Counted from the stretch's first letter, positions 44,149 through 53,504 are shown. The stretch is DNA of 64,000 nt from Flavobacteriia bacterium (GCA_947450325.1 CANFUT010000010.1:58280-122279), one strand, 5' to 3'. Program-made: numbers and translations. The notes: generated by a model from the sequence alone, not told the origin.

Positions 44149-45054
44149 TCAAGGAATATCCACTTTCACAACTTGGTAAACTTCGTACGTGGTTTTATCC
44201 ATTACATAAACCAACAAATGGCAATTTGCAGGATCGTATTGTGCAGGAAGTTTGTAGCTGTAATTCTGATAAAATTTACCATTTGCATTCAAATCTTCCG
44301 CTTTCAGAGTTCTTCCAAATGCTTTTCCATCGATGCTTCCTCTATGTACATTGTGATGTTGGTAGGCATCGTCAACCACTCCACCAGGGAATTTTTGTTT
44401 GGAAATATACAACTCTTCAATCAAGTAAACAACCACTGATAAATTAGATGCATTTTGAGTCATCGTGTCAATTTCAGTATGCAAAAACAAACCACGCGTT
44501 GCTGGGAAATAATTGGCAACAGCTTGAAGATTTGCATTAATCACATTGTCGGTCATCGTTTGGGTAGTGGCACTTGTCCAATTGTTTGCACCTTGAAAAA
44601 GGGTTCCACTAAAATATTTTCTGCTGACAGTTCCTTTTGGATTGGCGTCAAAACCAAATCCGCTGGCGAAAGTTGTTCCGTATGCAATTCCTTGTGGATT
44701 TGTGAAATCATAAGGGAATTCTAAATCTGTTTCTTGGAATGGACCAGCACCACCAGGAGAAGCGTGAATCGATGCTACAAAAACTCTCCCTGGATTGTCT
44801 GTTTCAATTTGTTCTGCAATTGTTCCCGCCGCTGGACAATAAACGCATTTGTGACCAGTGTAATCTTCCAACAAAACATTTCTATTTGTGTTTGTATTGG
44901 CAGTAAATGTTGGCCATGGATATGTGCTCCAATCTCCTGGAAATAATGTTTGATCTAATTCAGTTGGAGTAGCAGGAATGTATGGATGTTTAACCCTGTC
45001 GCACGAAGCGAAAACTACTGCTAAAAGACTTGCGATGAAAATACTTTTTTTCAT
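44149..45054 (-). CDS. Omp28-related lipoprotein with CxxC
   Basis: 301 residues from MKKSIFIASLLAVVF. The lipobox VFASC (Cys18) predicts an outer-membrane lipoprotein. Omp28 core: NRNVLLEDYTGHKCVYC with the thioredoxin-like pair Cys70 and Cys73, then a repeat-free beta domain (TVSRKYFSG, IDTMTQNASNLSVVVYLIEELY). The longer frame back to 45138 only adds a non-signal extension. It lies 11 bases after DUF6029 and downstream of TlpA, so three genes form one operon. A thiol-redox role is inferred from the CxxC. Confidence 0.88.
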   Translation of the reverse strand: MKKSIFIASLLAVVFASCDRVKHPYIPATPTELDQTLFPGDWSTYPWPTFTANTNTNRNVLLEDYTGHKCVYCPAAGTIAEQIETDNPGRVFVASIHASPGGAGPFQETDLEFPYDFTNPQGIAYGTTFASGFGFDANPKGTVSRKYFSGTLFQGANNWTSATTQTMTDNVINANLQAVANYFPATRGLFLHTEIDTMTQNASNLSVVVYLIEELYISKQKFPGGVVDDAYQHHNVHRGSIDGKAFGRTLKAEDLNANGKFYQNYSYKLPAQYDPANCHLLVYVMDKTTYEVYQVVKVDIP

Positions 45055-45065
45055 AATGCTGAATA

Positions 45066-46727
45066 TTAAAAACTTTGAGTAAATGTCAATGTCAAACCGT
45101 TGGATGCAGGAACGAAGCGGCAAACACCTCCCACACAAAATAAACCTGCTCTTTGGCGACCGTATGAAACCATGAAACGAGATGCATCGCGAATGTATCC
45201 AAACGAACCAATCAAATAATGCAATTGCAAATCTTTCACTGGATTTCCGTAATTGTATTGATCCATCACACTGAAAAACCAGTTTGGTGAAACATTGTAT
45301 TCAATAACCGCAGTTGCCCAATTTCCTTTGTCTTTTTTCGTGAAAAGTCCTTGAAATTCAGCTCTTACAGAATTTGTTTTGTTGATTTTCCAGTTCACTT
45401 CAACTACCCCGATGTGTGATTCAATGATTCCATGTGCGTTATCTGCAACCTTTGAAATATCATTATTCAACCGAATATTGAAATAAGAGAAAATCATGCT
45501 GTATTTGGTATTGAATTTTTTAGTGATGTTGATGTTAATGTCTTGCCAATATTGCAATCCACTTTGATCGAACAATCTTCCTTTGTATGCAATACCAGTT
45601 GAATCTGCTGGATTAATTCCTGAAGTATGGTGAATTGGTCCGTAAGTAGTAGAAAAATTCGCATTGATTGGCAAACCGTATTTTCCGCCGATTTTAGAAC
45701 CTTTTCTAATTGTGTATAAAACTTCTGCTTGGTAAGCTACTTCTCCCAATGGTTGTGTTGCATAAGGATAAAGTGTTGCAACCAAGTTGTAAGTATGCGT
45801 TTTATTCATCGATGGCAAATAATTGATTAGCACATCTTGCAATGATTTAGTGCGGTCAGAACGAAAACTCATGTTGTCAACAGATTTTGCTGAAACAACA
45901 ATTCCAAATCCTTTTTGCGAATATCCTAAATTAGCGATTGCTGCATGGCCTTTGTTGTAAATATTATTGTTGTCTTCTGAAGGATCGTTTTCTTTGACTG
46001 CGTATTCAGCGTTGAAAGAGAATTTGCTGTATTTCAACCCAAGTCTTCCGCTATATGCACCAACATTTTGAGGTAAAATCAAATCTGGGTTGTCGTCTTT
46101 TTGAAATTTTGAAACAAATGAACCGCCCAAAACGATGTCTAATTTTGAGTCTTTCATGTATTTTTCTAACAAGTCATTTACATGAATTTCAGCATCAATG
46201 CCGCGCACAATTCCACTTGCTTTGACTACTTTTCCATCAGTAAATGAAAGTCTTTGTTTGCCATAAACGCCTTTCAAAACAACTCCTTTTGCTGGTCTGA
46301 AAATCAATCTCATACCATCCATATTGTTGTCATAACCCAATGCTCTATCTTCGTATGATCTGAAAATCAAACCAGAACCAAATTGTTCGTAGAAATTTCC
46401 TAATGTTATGTCAATGTAGCTATTGGTGTAACCAACGTATCGCATTCCAAGTCCAGTACCTTCAAAACGATCTGGATAACCTTGAATTCTAGGCAAATAT
46501 GATTCCAATCTCATACCAGCTTTAAAATTTCCATTGGTATAATAAACATTGGCATAACTATTCAATAAACCTTTAGAATCAGGCTGTTTTGCGTCAATCA
46601 AAGTGTCTGCATTCAGGTATTGAAAAGTTGCATCAATATTCCCTGTAAATGTTCCGTTGTTCAATTGACCGAAACTTGCCAGCGCAACGGTCGAAAAAAC
46701 GAAACTGATAAGCGATTTCATTTTCAT
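45066..46727 (-). CDS. DUF6029 family outer-membrane barrel
   Basis: 553 residues with signal peptide (SLISFVFSTVALASFGQL) and a long series of alternating beta strands ending in LTLTFTQSF, a barrel-type C-terminus. DUF6029 proteins of Bacteroidota have this length. The motif FGSGLIFRSYEDRALGYDNN and GRQRAGLFCVGGVCRFVP, with two cysteines, are notable. It sits between the TlpA oxidoreductase and the Omp28-like lipoprotein. The function is unknown. Confidence 0.87.
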   Translation of the reverse strand: MKMKSLISFVFSTVALASFGQLNNGTFTGNIDATFQYLNADTLIDAKQPDSKGLLNSYANVYYTNGNFKAGMRLESYLPRIQGYPDRFEGTGLGMRYVGYTNSYIDITLGNFYEQFGSGLIFRSYEDRALGYDNNMDGMRLIFRPAKGVVLKGVYGKQRLSFTDGKVVKASGIVRGIDAEIHVNDLLEKYMKDSKLDIVLGGSFVSKFQKDDNPDLILPQNVGAYSGRLGLKYSKFSFNAEYAVKENDPSEDNNNIYNKGHAAIANLGYSQKGFGIVVSAKSVDNMSFRSDRTKSLQDVLINYLPSMNKTHTYNLVATLYPYATQPLGEVAYQAEVLYTIRKGSKIGGKYGLPINANFSTTYGPIHHTSGINPADSTGIAYKGRLFDQSGLQYWQDININITKKFNTKYSMIFSYFNIRLNNDISKVADNAHGIIESHIGVVEVNWKINKTNSVRAEFQGLFTKKDKGNWATAVIEYNVSPNWFFSVMDQYNYGNPVKDLQLHYLIGSFGYIRDASRFMVSYGRQRAGLFCVGGVCRFVPASNGLTLTFTQSF

Positions 46728-46769
46728 AGTTTCATTAAAAGCGTCAAAAACGAATTTGACGAAGAAGAT

Positions 46770-47279
46770 TTATTTACTTTTTTCTTTCAAAGAGAGAATT
46801 TCTTGGTACAATTTCTCTTCATCACCAGGCGCATAATTGTTATGAGAATAAACGATGTTTCCTTCTTCATCAATTAAAAATGTATGAGGAACATTATTCA
46901 CACCCATCGCTCTTTTGAAATCTCCATTTGGATCCATCAAAACCAAATAATCCCAACTTTTTCCATTTACATAAACTGGAACTTGGTTTTTTGTTTTTTC
47001 ATCGTCAATCGATACAGCGATCAAAGTAACTCCTGTTTCTGCTTGCCAGTCGGTATACAATTCATGAATCGTGTTTAATTCTCTTTTACAAGGAGCGCAC
47101 CAAGTTGCCCAAAAACTAATCACAACAGGACCTTTCAATCCCAATTCACCCGTATTTACAGAATGGCCATCCATGTCTTTTAATTGAACTGAAGGTAATT
47201 TTTTACCAGTTTCATGTTCTTGAGCAAAAGAAGTAGAACAAATTGCAATGACAGAAAAAATAAATAAAATGCGTTTCAT
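46770..47279 (-). CDS. TlpA-family thiol-disulfide oxidoreductase
   Basis: 169 residues. Signal peptide (MKRILFIFSVIAICSTSFAQ), then a thioredoxin-like domain with WATWCAPC (Cys61, Cys64) and the cis-Pro loop NVPHTFLID. Exported TlpA-type proteins reduce or exchange disulfides. First gene of the TlpA-DUF6029-Omp28 operon, with a minus-strand promoter at 47331-47363. Confidence 0.93.
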   Translation of the reverse strand: MKRILFIFSVIAICSTSFAQEHETGKKLPSVQLKDMDGHSVNTGELGLKGPVVISFWATWCAPCKRELNTIHELYTDWQAETGVTLIAVSIDDEKTKNQVPVYVNGKSWDYLVLMDPNGDFKRAMGVNNVPHTFLIDEEGNIVYSHNNYAPGDEEKLYQEILSLKEKSK

Positions 47280-47330
47280 GTTTTAAAGTTTAAAATTTTG
47301 TAGCTTGTTTTCAAAAACGTTGCCACAAAT

Positions 47331-47363
47331 CAAAGGTAGTATATTTTTCAAGCCTTGAACCAA
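47331..47363 (-). promoter_or_regulatory. promoter of the TlpA operon
   Basis: Minus strand TACCTTTG (47331-47338) with TTG (47361-47363) 22 bases upstream. The 348-base gap 47280-47627 otherwise holds only AT-rich sequence and the divergent promoter at 47554-47587. Confidence 0.5.
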
Positions 47364-47553
47364 TAGTTTTTAGTTACATTGTTGTAATCCTAATTTAGAT
47401 TTTATGCAAAACCTGATTATATTTAAAATGCAAAATTGACCGTTTAAGCATCCAAAAGTACATTTTACATGAAATAAAAGCGATTTATGTTAGAATTTTA
47501 ACAACTCTTTCTAAGCATTACATTGTAATCTTGTATTTTTTTGTTTCGTTTAT

Positions 47554-47587
47554 TTTGTAAAATGGCATTATTTTTTCTTTATATTTG
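47554..47587 (+). promoter_or_regulatory. promoter of the T9SS cargo at 47628
   Basis: TTTG (47554-47557) and TATATTTG (47580-47587) with 22 bases between; ATG 40 bases downstream. Confidence 0.55.
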
Positions 47588-47627
47588 TTGAATAAGTTTT
47601 CCACTACAGACTTTTAATATACAAATT

Positions 47628-48368
47628 ATGAACAAATTAGTACTCTCTTTATTCGCTACTTTGGCTATTGGATTATCAGCAAATGCTCAAAATGTTGCAT
47701 TTTATGAAGGTTCAACTTCAACAACTGATATTTCTGGAACAACAGTAACAGTTCAAGTATCTTCATTTATTTATGAAGGCTTTTTTTTCGGGAAAAATTT
47801 AACTGGTACGCCTATTGATGTGAAAGTTAGACGTGTTTCGTTAATTGCTCCACCAGCTGCAGTTACCGAACAAGTATGTACTGGACCAATTCCAGATCCA
47901 ACAGCTATTGGTAGTTGCTTTGATATTGCTGCAGGAAATGGAAATTGGTTGTCTCCAAATCAATACACAATTGATGATGCAAACAAAGCAAACATTGAAT
48001 TGCACATTGACCCACACGGTTCGACAGGAATGCTTCACAATCGTTATTACATTGAGGATCTGAATGGAAATAAATTAGATTCAATGGATTTGAAAATTGG
48101 TAATTTTGCGTCAATTAAAGACGTTAAGCCATCAGTTACTTTCACTGCTTTCCCAAATCCAGCGGATGACATTTTGAACTTGACCGTCCAAGGTTCTACA
48201 GAAAACTCTGTGAAATTAGTTGATGTTCTTGGAAATGTGGTGATGGAAGATAAAATGACCTCAAACAAAAAAATTGATGTTCGTGATTTTAAAAATGGCG
48301 TTTACATTTTAACTGTATACGCGAATGGAAATTTGTTGCAAACAAGAAGAGTTGTCGTAAGACACTAA
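47628..48368 (+). CDS. T9SS type A cargo protein, unknown
   Basis: 246 residues. Signal peptide (LVLSLFATLAIGLSANAQ). A beta-rich domain of about 140 residues has a single pair of cysteines (QVCTGP, IGSCFDI). A type A sorting domain follows near 170-246 (FTAFPNPADDILNLTV ... GVYILTVYANG ... TRRVVVRH). Function is unknown. A T-rich hairpin follows the stop. Confidence 0.85.
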   Translation: MNKLVLSLFATLAIGLSANAQNVAFYEGSTSTTDISGTTVTVQVSSFIYEGFFFGKNLTGTPIDVKVRRVSLIAPPAAVTEQVCTGPIPDPTAIGSCFDIAAGNGNWLSPNQYTIDDANKANIELHIDPHGSTGMLHNRYYIEDLNGNKLDSMDLKIGNFASIKDVKPSVTFTAFPNPADDILNLTVQGSTENSVKLVDVLGNVVMEDKMTSNKKIDVRDFKNGVYILTVYANGNLLQTRRVVVRH

Positions 48369-48384
48369 TTCAAAAATAAATTAT

Positions 48385-48418
48385 TAAAAGGTCTTTATAT
48401 AAGGCCTTTTTTTATGTC
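48385..48418 (+). terminator. rho-independent terminator after the T9SS cargo
   Basis: AAAAGGTCTT/ATATAAGGCCTTTTTTTAT: AAAGGTCTTATAT-like arms (AAAAGGTCTT and AAGGCCTTTTTTT) form a G-U-containing stem, then T-run. Sequence is imperfect. Confidence 0.55.
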
Positions 48419-48497
48419 TAATATTTTGTGTGCATTTTCGAGTTCTGAAACTTTACAGCCCTTGTTTCGTATCGTTTTATTTGTGAATTTAAATTCG

Positions 48498-48505
48498 TAT
48501 TTTTG
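48498..48505 (+). promoter_or_regulatory. -7 box TATTTTTG before HU-CCDC81/SPOR gene
   Basis: A perfect TAnnTTTG match only 5 bases before the ATG at 48511, which suggests a leaderless or nearly leaderless mRNA. Confidence 0.5.
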
Positions 48506-48510
48506 CATTT

Positions 48511-49722
48511 ATGTCAATTGAAAAATTAATAGGAGATTTATTGTTGCGACACAATTGTGTGGTTGTTCCTTCATTTGGGGGATTTGTAGCAAAACAAACA
48601 GCTGCTTCTATTGATAAAATCAACGGAATAATGTTACCACCCAAAAAATCATTGTTGTTTAACAGACAATTGATTAACAACGATGGTTTGCTGATTGCTT
48701 CTTACGCCAAAGAAATGGGAATCACTTTTGATGAGGCTTCTCAAGTAGTACAAACGTTGGTTGAAAATTGGCATATTACCTTGAATGAGGGAGAAAGAGT
48801 AAACATTGATAAAGTAGGTTTTTTGTTTCTCGATCAAGAAAAAAATATTGGATTTGAACAAGATCGATATTTTAATTTATTGCTTCATTCTTATGGATTA
48901 GGGAAGGTTCATTTTGTAAGTGAAGAAGACATTCAATTGGTGAATCAACCTGTTACAATTAGTCCTCAACTTGTTCAAGAACCGGTTGTAGAAACTACAT
49001 TTAGAGAAACACCGATTATCACTTTGATTCCAGAAGGCATTGAAAAAGTGACTTTGGAGCAAGAAGAGACGCCAATAATTCCGATTTCGGCAGCAAAAAA
49101 TAGTACAACCAAATTGTGGAAGTATGCTGCAGTGGCCATTTTGATGCCCGTTGCATTTTATTCTTATTGGATTCCAATGAAAACAAATGTGTTGGAATCA
49201 GGGATTTTTGCTGTGCAAGATTTTAATCCTTTCCACCAGCAAGCAAAAGGAAATTATGAAAGAAAACCTTTTGCTCTTGAATTAGATAAAAAAGTGCCAA
49301 CATTTATCTCTGTCAAGGAAGAAATCCAAAAATTAGAAGGCAATGTTCAATTTTGGTCTTATCCTTTTAGTGAGAAATTGTACATTCCAATTAAGGTAGA
49401 GAGCGCCTCACAAGCGGCAGTTATTGAAACAGTCCCTCAAGAAGTTGAAACGCCTGAAATTGAAGAGCCTAAAGTAGAAATAAAAATTGCGAAAGCGGAA
49501 TCAGCGTATTATTTGATTACCAATTGTTTTGGCAGTGAAGAAAATGCTAAAAATTTCGTGAAATACTTGAAATCAAAAGGTTTCGATGCTCAAATAGTAG
49601 ATGTAAAAAATGGTTTGCAACGCGTGAGCGCTGGTAAATCTGCGAACTCATCTGAATTGAAAAACATTCAAAGTAAAGTTGAAGCGTTAGACATCCAAGG
49701 AAGTTGGATTTTGAAGAAATAA
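48511..49722 (+). CDS. HU-CCDC81 and SPOR domain membrane protein
   Basis: 403 residues. Two HU-CCDC81_bac domains at about 1-65 and 66-140 (LLLRHNCVVVPSFGGFVAKQ and EGERVNIDKVGFLFLDQE). One membrane helix near 205-221 (YAAVAILMPVAFYSYWI). C-terminal SPOR domain near 330-403 (YYLITNCFGSEENAKNFVKY ... GLQRVSAGKSAN). By family it binds denuded peptidoglycan with SPOR, while the HU-like part faces the cytoplasm, a Bacteroidota-specific arrangement likely connected with division or envelope. Single gene with its own promoter. Confidence 0.92.
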   Translation: MSIEKLIGDLLLRHNCVVVPSFGGFVAKQTAASIDKINGIMLPPKKSLLFNRQLINNDGLLIASYAKEMGITFDEASQVVQTLVENWHITLNEGERVNIDKVGFLFLDQEKNIGFEQDRYFNLLLHSYGLGKVHFVSEEDIQLVNQPVTISPQLVQEPVVETTFRETPIITLIPEGIEKVTLEQEETPIIPISAAKNSTTKLWKYAAVAILMPVAFYSYWIPMKTNVLESGIFAVQDFNPFHQQAKGNYERKPFALELDKKVPTFISVKEEIQKLEGNVQFWSYPFSEKLYIPIKVESASQAAVIETVPQEVETPEIEEPKVEIKIAKAESAYYLITNCFGSEENAKNFVKYLKSKGFDAQIVDVKNGLQRVSAGKSANSSELKNIQSKVEALDIQGSWILKK

Positions 49723-49875
49723 TTTATTTCAAATCCTTTTCAAACCTTTAAACATTCTAAATAACGTTTAATCATTTTCTTGTAATACATTTTATCGTGT
49801 TTTGTATATCTTTACCAAAACAAAACTCAGTTCTTTTTGTGAAGATTTGGAAAAGGACAATAATAAAAAAAGCTT

Positions 49876-51081
49876 ATGAAAAAATGGATTTTACCAATTG
49901 GATTTGTATTGGTTTCTTTCGCAACAATTGCACAAGATAAAACCAAAAATTCTGAAAACAGTACTTACGAATTTACCAAACAAGTTTACCTAGATGCGAC
50001 ACCTGTTCAAAGTCAAGGTTATACTGGAACTTGCTGGAGCTTTTCAGCTTTGTCATTTTTTGAATCAGAAATGATTAGAAAAGGAACTAAAAATCCTGCT
50101 CCATTGTCAGAAATGTTCGTTGCAAGAAAAGCATATGAAGCAAAAGCTGATAAATTTATTCGCATGGATGGAAAATCAAATTTCTCAGAAGGTGGAGCTT
50201 TTCATGATATTCCTTTTGTGATTAAAAATTACGGAATTGTACCTGCAGATGTTTACAAAGGATATAATCCTGGAACAGAATCTTACGATCACAGTGAAAT
50301 GTACACGGTTTTGAATGGCGCAATGGAAGGTTTATTGAAACATGTGCAACAATTAGATGGAAAAGGACTTTCTCCAACTTGGAAAGTCGCTTTGGGTGGA
50401 ATTTTGGATGCATATTTAGGCAAAGACATCCAAGAATTTGATTTCAATGGAAAAAAATATACTCCGAAGTCTTATGCAGCATCTTTGAATTTGAACATGA
50501 ATGATTATGTATCAATTACTTCTTTCACAAATCACGATTTAAATAGTCCATGTCAATTGGCGATTCCAGATAATTGGGGAAATGGAATTAGCTACAACGT
50601 AGGTTTGAATGACTTAGTGACAATTGCTGAATATGCTTTGAAAAATGGTTATACTTTGGCGTGGGGTGCTGATGTTTCTGAAAAAGGATTTAGTTTCAGA
50701 GAGGGATTAGCGATCGTACCTGAAGATCCTTCTACCATTGAAGTGAGAGGAAGAGACAATAAAAATTTCTCTGATCCAGGAGCAGCAAAATCTTCGAATG
50801 CATTTTTAACTCCTGTTAAAGAAATCAAAGTAACACCAGCACTTCGTCAAACTGGATATGATAATAAAACAACCACTGACGATCACGGAATGCACATTAC
50901 AGGTTTGTACAAAGACCAAAAAGGAACGAGATATTTTTTAGTTAAAAACTCTTGGGGTACAAGTAATTATCCAGCTGGATATTTGTATGTTTCTGAAAAT
51001 TATTTCAACTTAAAAACAATAAATATTTACTTGCATAAAGATGGAATTCCGAAAGAAATCCGCTCAAATTTAGGTTTATAG
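49876..51081 (+). CDS. C1-family (bleomycin hydrolase-like) cysteine peptidase
   Basis: 401 residues with a signal peptide (MKKWILPIGFVLVSFATIAQ), unlike cytosolic PepC. Active-site residues: Cys53 in GYTGTCWSFSALSFFESE with the preceding Gln47, His340 in DDHGMHITGL, Asn358 in LVKNSWG. These match the C1B aminopeptidase C/bleomycin hydrolase group. It is expected in the periplasm or outside; it could process peptides or act as a surface aminopeptidase. A weak -7-like box TATCTTTA precedes it near 49813. Confidence 0.92.
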   Translation: MKKWILPIGFVLVSFATIAQDKTKNSENSTYEFTKQVYLDATPVQSQGYTGTCWSFSALSFFESEMIRKGTKNPAPLSEMFVARKAYEAKADKFIRMDGKSNFSEGGAFHDIPFVIKNYGIVPADVYKGYNPGTESYDHSEMYTVLNGAMEGLLKHVQQLDGKGLSPTWKVALGGILDAYLGKDIQEFDFNGKKYTPKSYAASLNLNMNDYVSITSFTNHDLNSPCQLAIPDNWGNGISYNVGLNDLVTIAEYALKNGYTLAWGADVSEKGFSFREGLAIVPEDPSTIEVRGRDNKNFSDPGAAKSSNAFLTPVKEIKVTPALRQTGYDNKTTTDDHGMHITGLYKDQKGTRYFLVKNSWGTSNYPAGYLYVSENYFNLKTINIYLHKDGIPKEIRSNLGL

Positions 51082-51144
51082 ACTTTTTTAAGAATAAATG
51101 TTTAAAACTTATTTCTGTGAATCAGAAGATTAATCTATTTTAAT

Positions 51145-51152
51145 TAAATTTG
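51145..51152 (+). promoter_or_regulatory. -7 box TAAATTTG before blaI-like gene
   Basis: A perfect TAnnTTTG match 18 bases before the ATG at 51171. It overlaps the earlier TTG at 51150, so 51171 is the better start. Confidence 0.5.
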
Positions 51153-51170
51153 TCGGCAAATATTATACTG

Positions 51171-51494
51171 ATGGACAGATTAACACCCGCTGAGGAGCAA
51201 GTGATGCTTCGTCTATGGAAATTAGAGAAAACTACTGTAAAAGAAATCGTTGCACTGTATGATGATCCAAAACCAGCATACAATACAACATCAACGATTG
51301 TACGAATTTTAGAAAGAAAAAAGTTTATAAAACATAAAACAGTTGGACGTGGGTTTATTTATTTACCAAGAATTACCCGCGAACAATACAGAGATTTTTT
51401 AAGTGAAAATTTGCTTAAAAACTATTTTGATGGCGACAGAAAAGCAGTTGTTTCTCACTTCAATAGCAAAGGTTCTTTAAGCGAATTACTTTAA
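51171..51494 (+). CDS. BlaI/MecI/CopY-family transcriptional repressor
   Basis: 107 residues from MDRLTPAEEQVMLRLWKLEK. Winged-helix Penicillinase_R domain with TVKEIVALYDDP, PAYNTTSTIVRILERKKFIKH, and GRGFIYLP. BlaI proteins usually repress a BlaR-type membrane peptidase gene, but no blaR1 partner follows here; the next gene, after a terminator, is ricT. The secreted C1 peptidase lies upstream, and whether it is a target is open. Confidence 0.93.
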   Translation: MDRLTPAEEQVMLRLWKLEKTTVKEIVALYDDPKPAYNTTSTIVRILERKKFIKHKTVGRGFIYLPRITREQYRDFLSENLLKNYFDGDRKAVVSHFNSKGSLSELL

Positions 51495-51506
51495 TTCACA
51501 TTCTTT

Positions 51507-51540
51507 AAACGGCAGGTATTTATATCTGCCGTTTTTTTAA
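51507..51540 (+). terminator. rho-independent terminator after blaI-like gene
   Basis: AAACGGCAG (51507-51515) pairs with CTGCCGTTT (51526-51534), followed by T-run. Confidence 0.85.
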
Positions 51541-51624
51541 GCACAAGATTTTGTTTTAAATGTAATCGAATTGAGGTTAGTAGCTTTCCAAAAAAATTGT
51601 ATTTTTACATCAAAATAAGGAAAT

Positions 51625-53046
51625 ATGGGATGTACCAGTTGTAGCTCTGGAGGTGGAACTCCAAAAGGCTGTCAAAATAATGGAACCTGTAGTTCTGGTG
51701 GATGTAATAAATTAGGTGTGTTTGATTGGTTGGGTAACATGCAGTTACCAGGAGGTCAAACGCCATACGACATAGTTGAAGTTCGCTTCAAAAACAGTAG
51801 AAAAGCTTTTTACCGAAACAATAAAGAATTAACCCTACAAGTGGGTGATGTTATTGTGGTAGAAGCAAGTCCAGGCCATGATATTGGAGTGGTTTCTGTT
51901 GTTGGAGAACTCGCCAGAATACAAGTTAAAAAGAAAATGCCAAACTTCAAGTCTGTTGAGGCTAAGAAGATTTTTCGCATTGCTAATCAAGATGATATTG
52001 AAAAATGGACCCGTTCAAGGGAACTTGAAAAGGAAGTCATGTATCAATCTAGAACTTTGGCAGTAAATTTAAATCTGAACATGAAAATTTCAGATGTTGA
52101 ATACCAAGGTGATTTATCTAAAGCCACGTTTTATTACACTTCTGACGACCGAGTAGATTTTCGTCAGTTGATCAAAGACATGGCTGATACTTTCAAAATC
52201 AGGGTTGAAATGCGTCAAATTGGTTCTCGACAAGAGGCTTCTCGTTTGGGTGGAATTGGTTCTTGCGGACGAGAATTGTGTTGTTCAACTTGGTTGACAG
52301 ATTTCCGTTCTGTTTCAACTTCGGCAGCGCGTTACCAACAATTGTCTCTCAATCCTCAAAAATTGGCTGGTCAATGTGGTAAGCTGAAATGTTGTTTGAA
52401 CTATGAGTTAGACATGTATTTGGACGCAATCAAATCATTTCCTGCTGTTGAGAATAAACTTTACACAGAAAAAGGTGCGGCATTCCATGTAAAAACTGAT
52501 GTTTTCAAGCGTTTGATGTGGTACATGTATGAAGGAGGTTCTGGATTAATTGCACTTTCACCAGAAAGAGTTGCAGAAGTCAGAGAATTGAACATCAATA
52601 AAGTGAAGCCACAAGACTTGAAAGATTTCTCTCACAAGGAAGAAGTGATTGCAGAGCCAGATTATGAAAATGTGGACGAGCAAGATAGTTTGAATCGATT
52701 TGATAATAACTTCAAGAAGAAAAAGAAGAAAAAACCAAATCGTCCTGGAGGTCAAGCTCCAAATCCAAGTCAAGCAAATGTAGCGGGAAATCAGGCTGTG
52801 AAGTTAAATCCTCCTCGCCCAAATCCCAATCAAAATCCGAACAGAAATCCCAATCAGAAGCCCAATCCTAATCAGGGAGGGAATCAGATTCAAAAAGTAA
52901 ATCCAGTGCCAAATGAACAAGTTAAACCTGTTCAGATGAATGCTGACGGAACTGCACCAGCTCCAAAGAAAAATAAAAAGCGTAGACCGCCAAGAAAGCC
53001 AAATCCTGACGGGAATAGCAATAAACCAACTGGAAATGTGGAATAA
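51625..53046 (+). CDS. ricT: RicT/PSP1-domain protein with long NPNQ-rich tail
   Basis: 473 residues. N-terminus has a Cys/Gly-rich region MGCTSCSSGGGTPKGCQNNG and GGCNKLGVFDW (six Cys). PSP1 domain spans about 60-270 with RLGGIGSCGRELCCSTWL and AGQCGKLKCCLNYEL, whose Cys pairs in RicT proteins ligate Fe-S clusters. The last 130 residues are a Lys tract and Pro/Asn/Gln-rich tail (FKKKKKKKPNRPGG, PNQNPNRNPNQ). RicT acts with RicA/RicF in RNA maturation in Firmicutes. In Bacteroidota a RicT homologue is paired with gldH, as here. Function of the tail is unknown. Confidence 0.9.
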   Translation: MGCTSCSSGGGTPKGCQNNGTCSSGGCNKLGVFDWLGNMQLPGGQTPYDIVEVRFKNSRKAFYRNNKELTLQVGDVIVVEASPGHDIGVVSVVGELARIQVKKKMPNFKSVEAKKIFRIANQDDIEKWTRSRELEKEVMYQSRTLAVNLNLNMKISDVEYQGDLSKATFYYTSDDRVDFRQLIKDMADTFKIRVEMRQIGSRQEASRLGGIGSCGRELCCSTWLTDFRSVSTSAARYQQLSLNPQKLAGQCGKLKCCLNYELDMYLDAIKSFPAVENKLYTEKGAAFHVKTDVFKRLMWYMYEGGSGLIALSPERVAEVRELNINKVKPQDLKDFSHKEEVIAEPDYENVDEQDSLNRFDNNFKKKKKKKPNRPGGQAPNPSQANVAGNQAVKLNPPRPNPNQNPNRNPNQKPNPNQGGNQIQKVNPVPNEQVKPVQMNADGTAPAPKKNKKRRPPRKPNPDGNSNKPTGNVE

Positions 53047-53500
53047 ATATCTAGGTATTGGATTGATTTTGACGCTACTTTTAGTAGGTTGCGGGGAACA
53101 ACCAATGTTCGAAAAATCCTATTCTTTTAAAGGTAATTCATGGTCTCAAAAAGTGAAACCAGCTTTTAAAGTTGTGATTGAAGATACAACAAAGGCATAT
53201 AATTTCACGATTACCTTCAGGGTGACGACTGATTATGCTTTCAACAATGTTTGGTTTTATTTGAATACCAAAACACCAGATGGATTGACAGCTCGTGAGC
53301 CATTTGAAATCAAAATTACCAATCCTGATGGTACTTGGGCTGGCGTCAAAACCGGAACCGTGGTTGAAACAAATTTGAATTTCAATAGAAGAAAATTACC
53401 TAAAAAAGGCAATTATTATTTCACGCTCGAGCAAGGAGTGACGATGAATAAACTCGACGAAGTTTTAGATGTTGGACTGAAGGTTGAAGAAACGAAATAA
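53036..53500 (+). CDS. gldH: gliding motility lipoprotein GldH
   Basis: 154 residues from the ATG at 53036-53038, which overlaps ricT by 11 bases. Lipobox LLVGC (MWNKYLGIGLILTLLLVGCG). Mature part of about 135 residues with GldH sequence (FNNVWFYLNTKTPDGL, EIKITNPDGTWAG). GldH is required for gliding in Flavobacterium. The longer frame from 52940 runs through ricT and is not used. A terminator follows. Confidence 0.92.
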   Translation: MWNKYLGIGLILTLLLVGCGEQPMFEKSYSFKGNSWSQKVKPAFKVVIEDTTKAYNFTITFRVTTDYAFNNVWFYLNTKTPDGLTAREPFEIKITNPDGTWAGVKTGTVVETNLNFNRRKLPKKGNYYFTLEQGVTMNKLDEVLDVGLKVEETK

Positions 53501-53504
53501 AAGC

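Noticed and set aside
52940..53035. Longer GldH start
   Set aside because: It would put 32 residues before the lipobox and run inside ricT.
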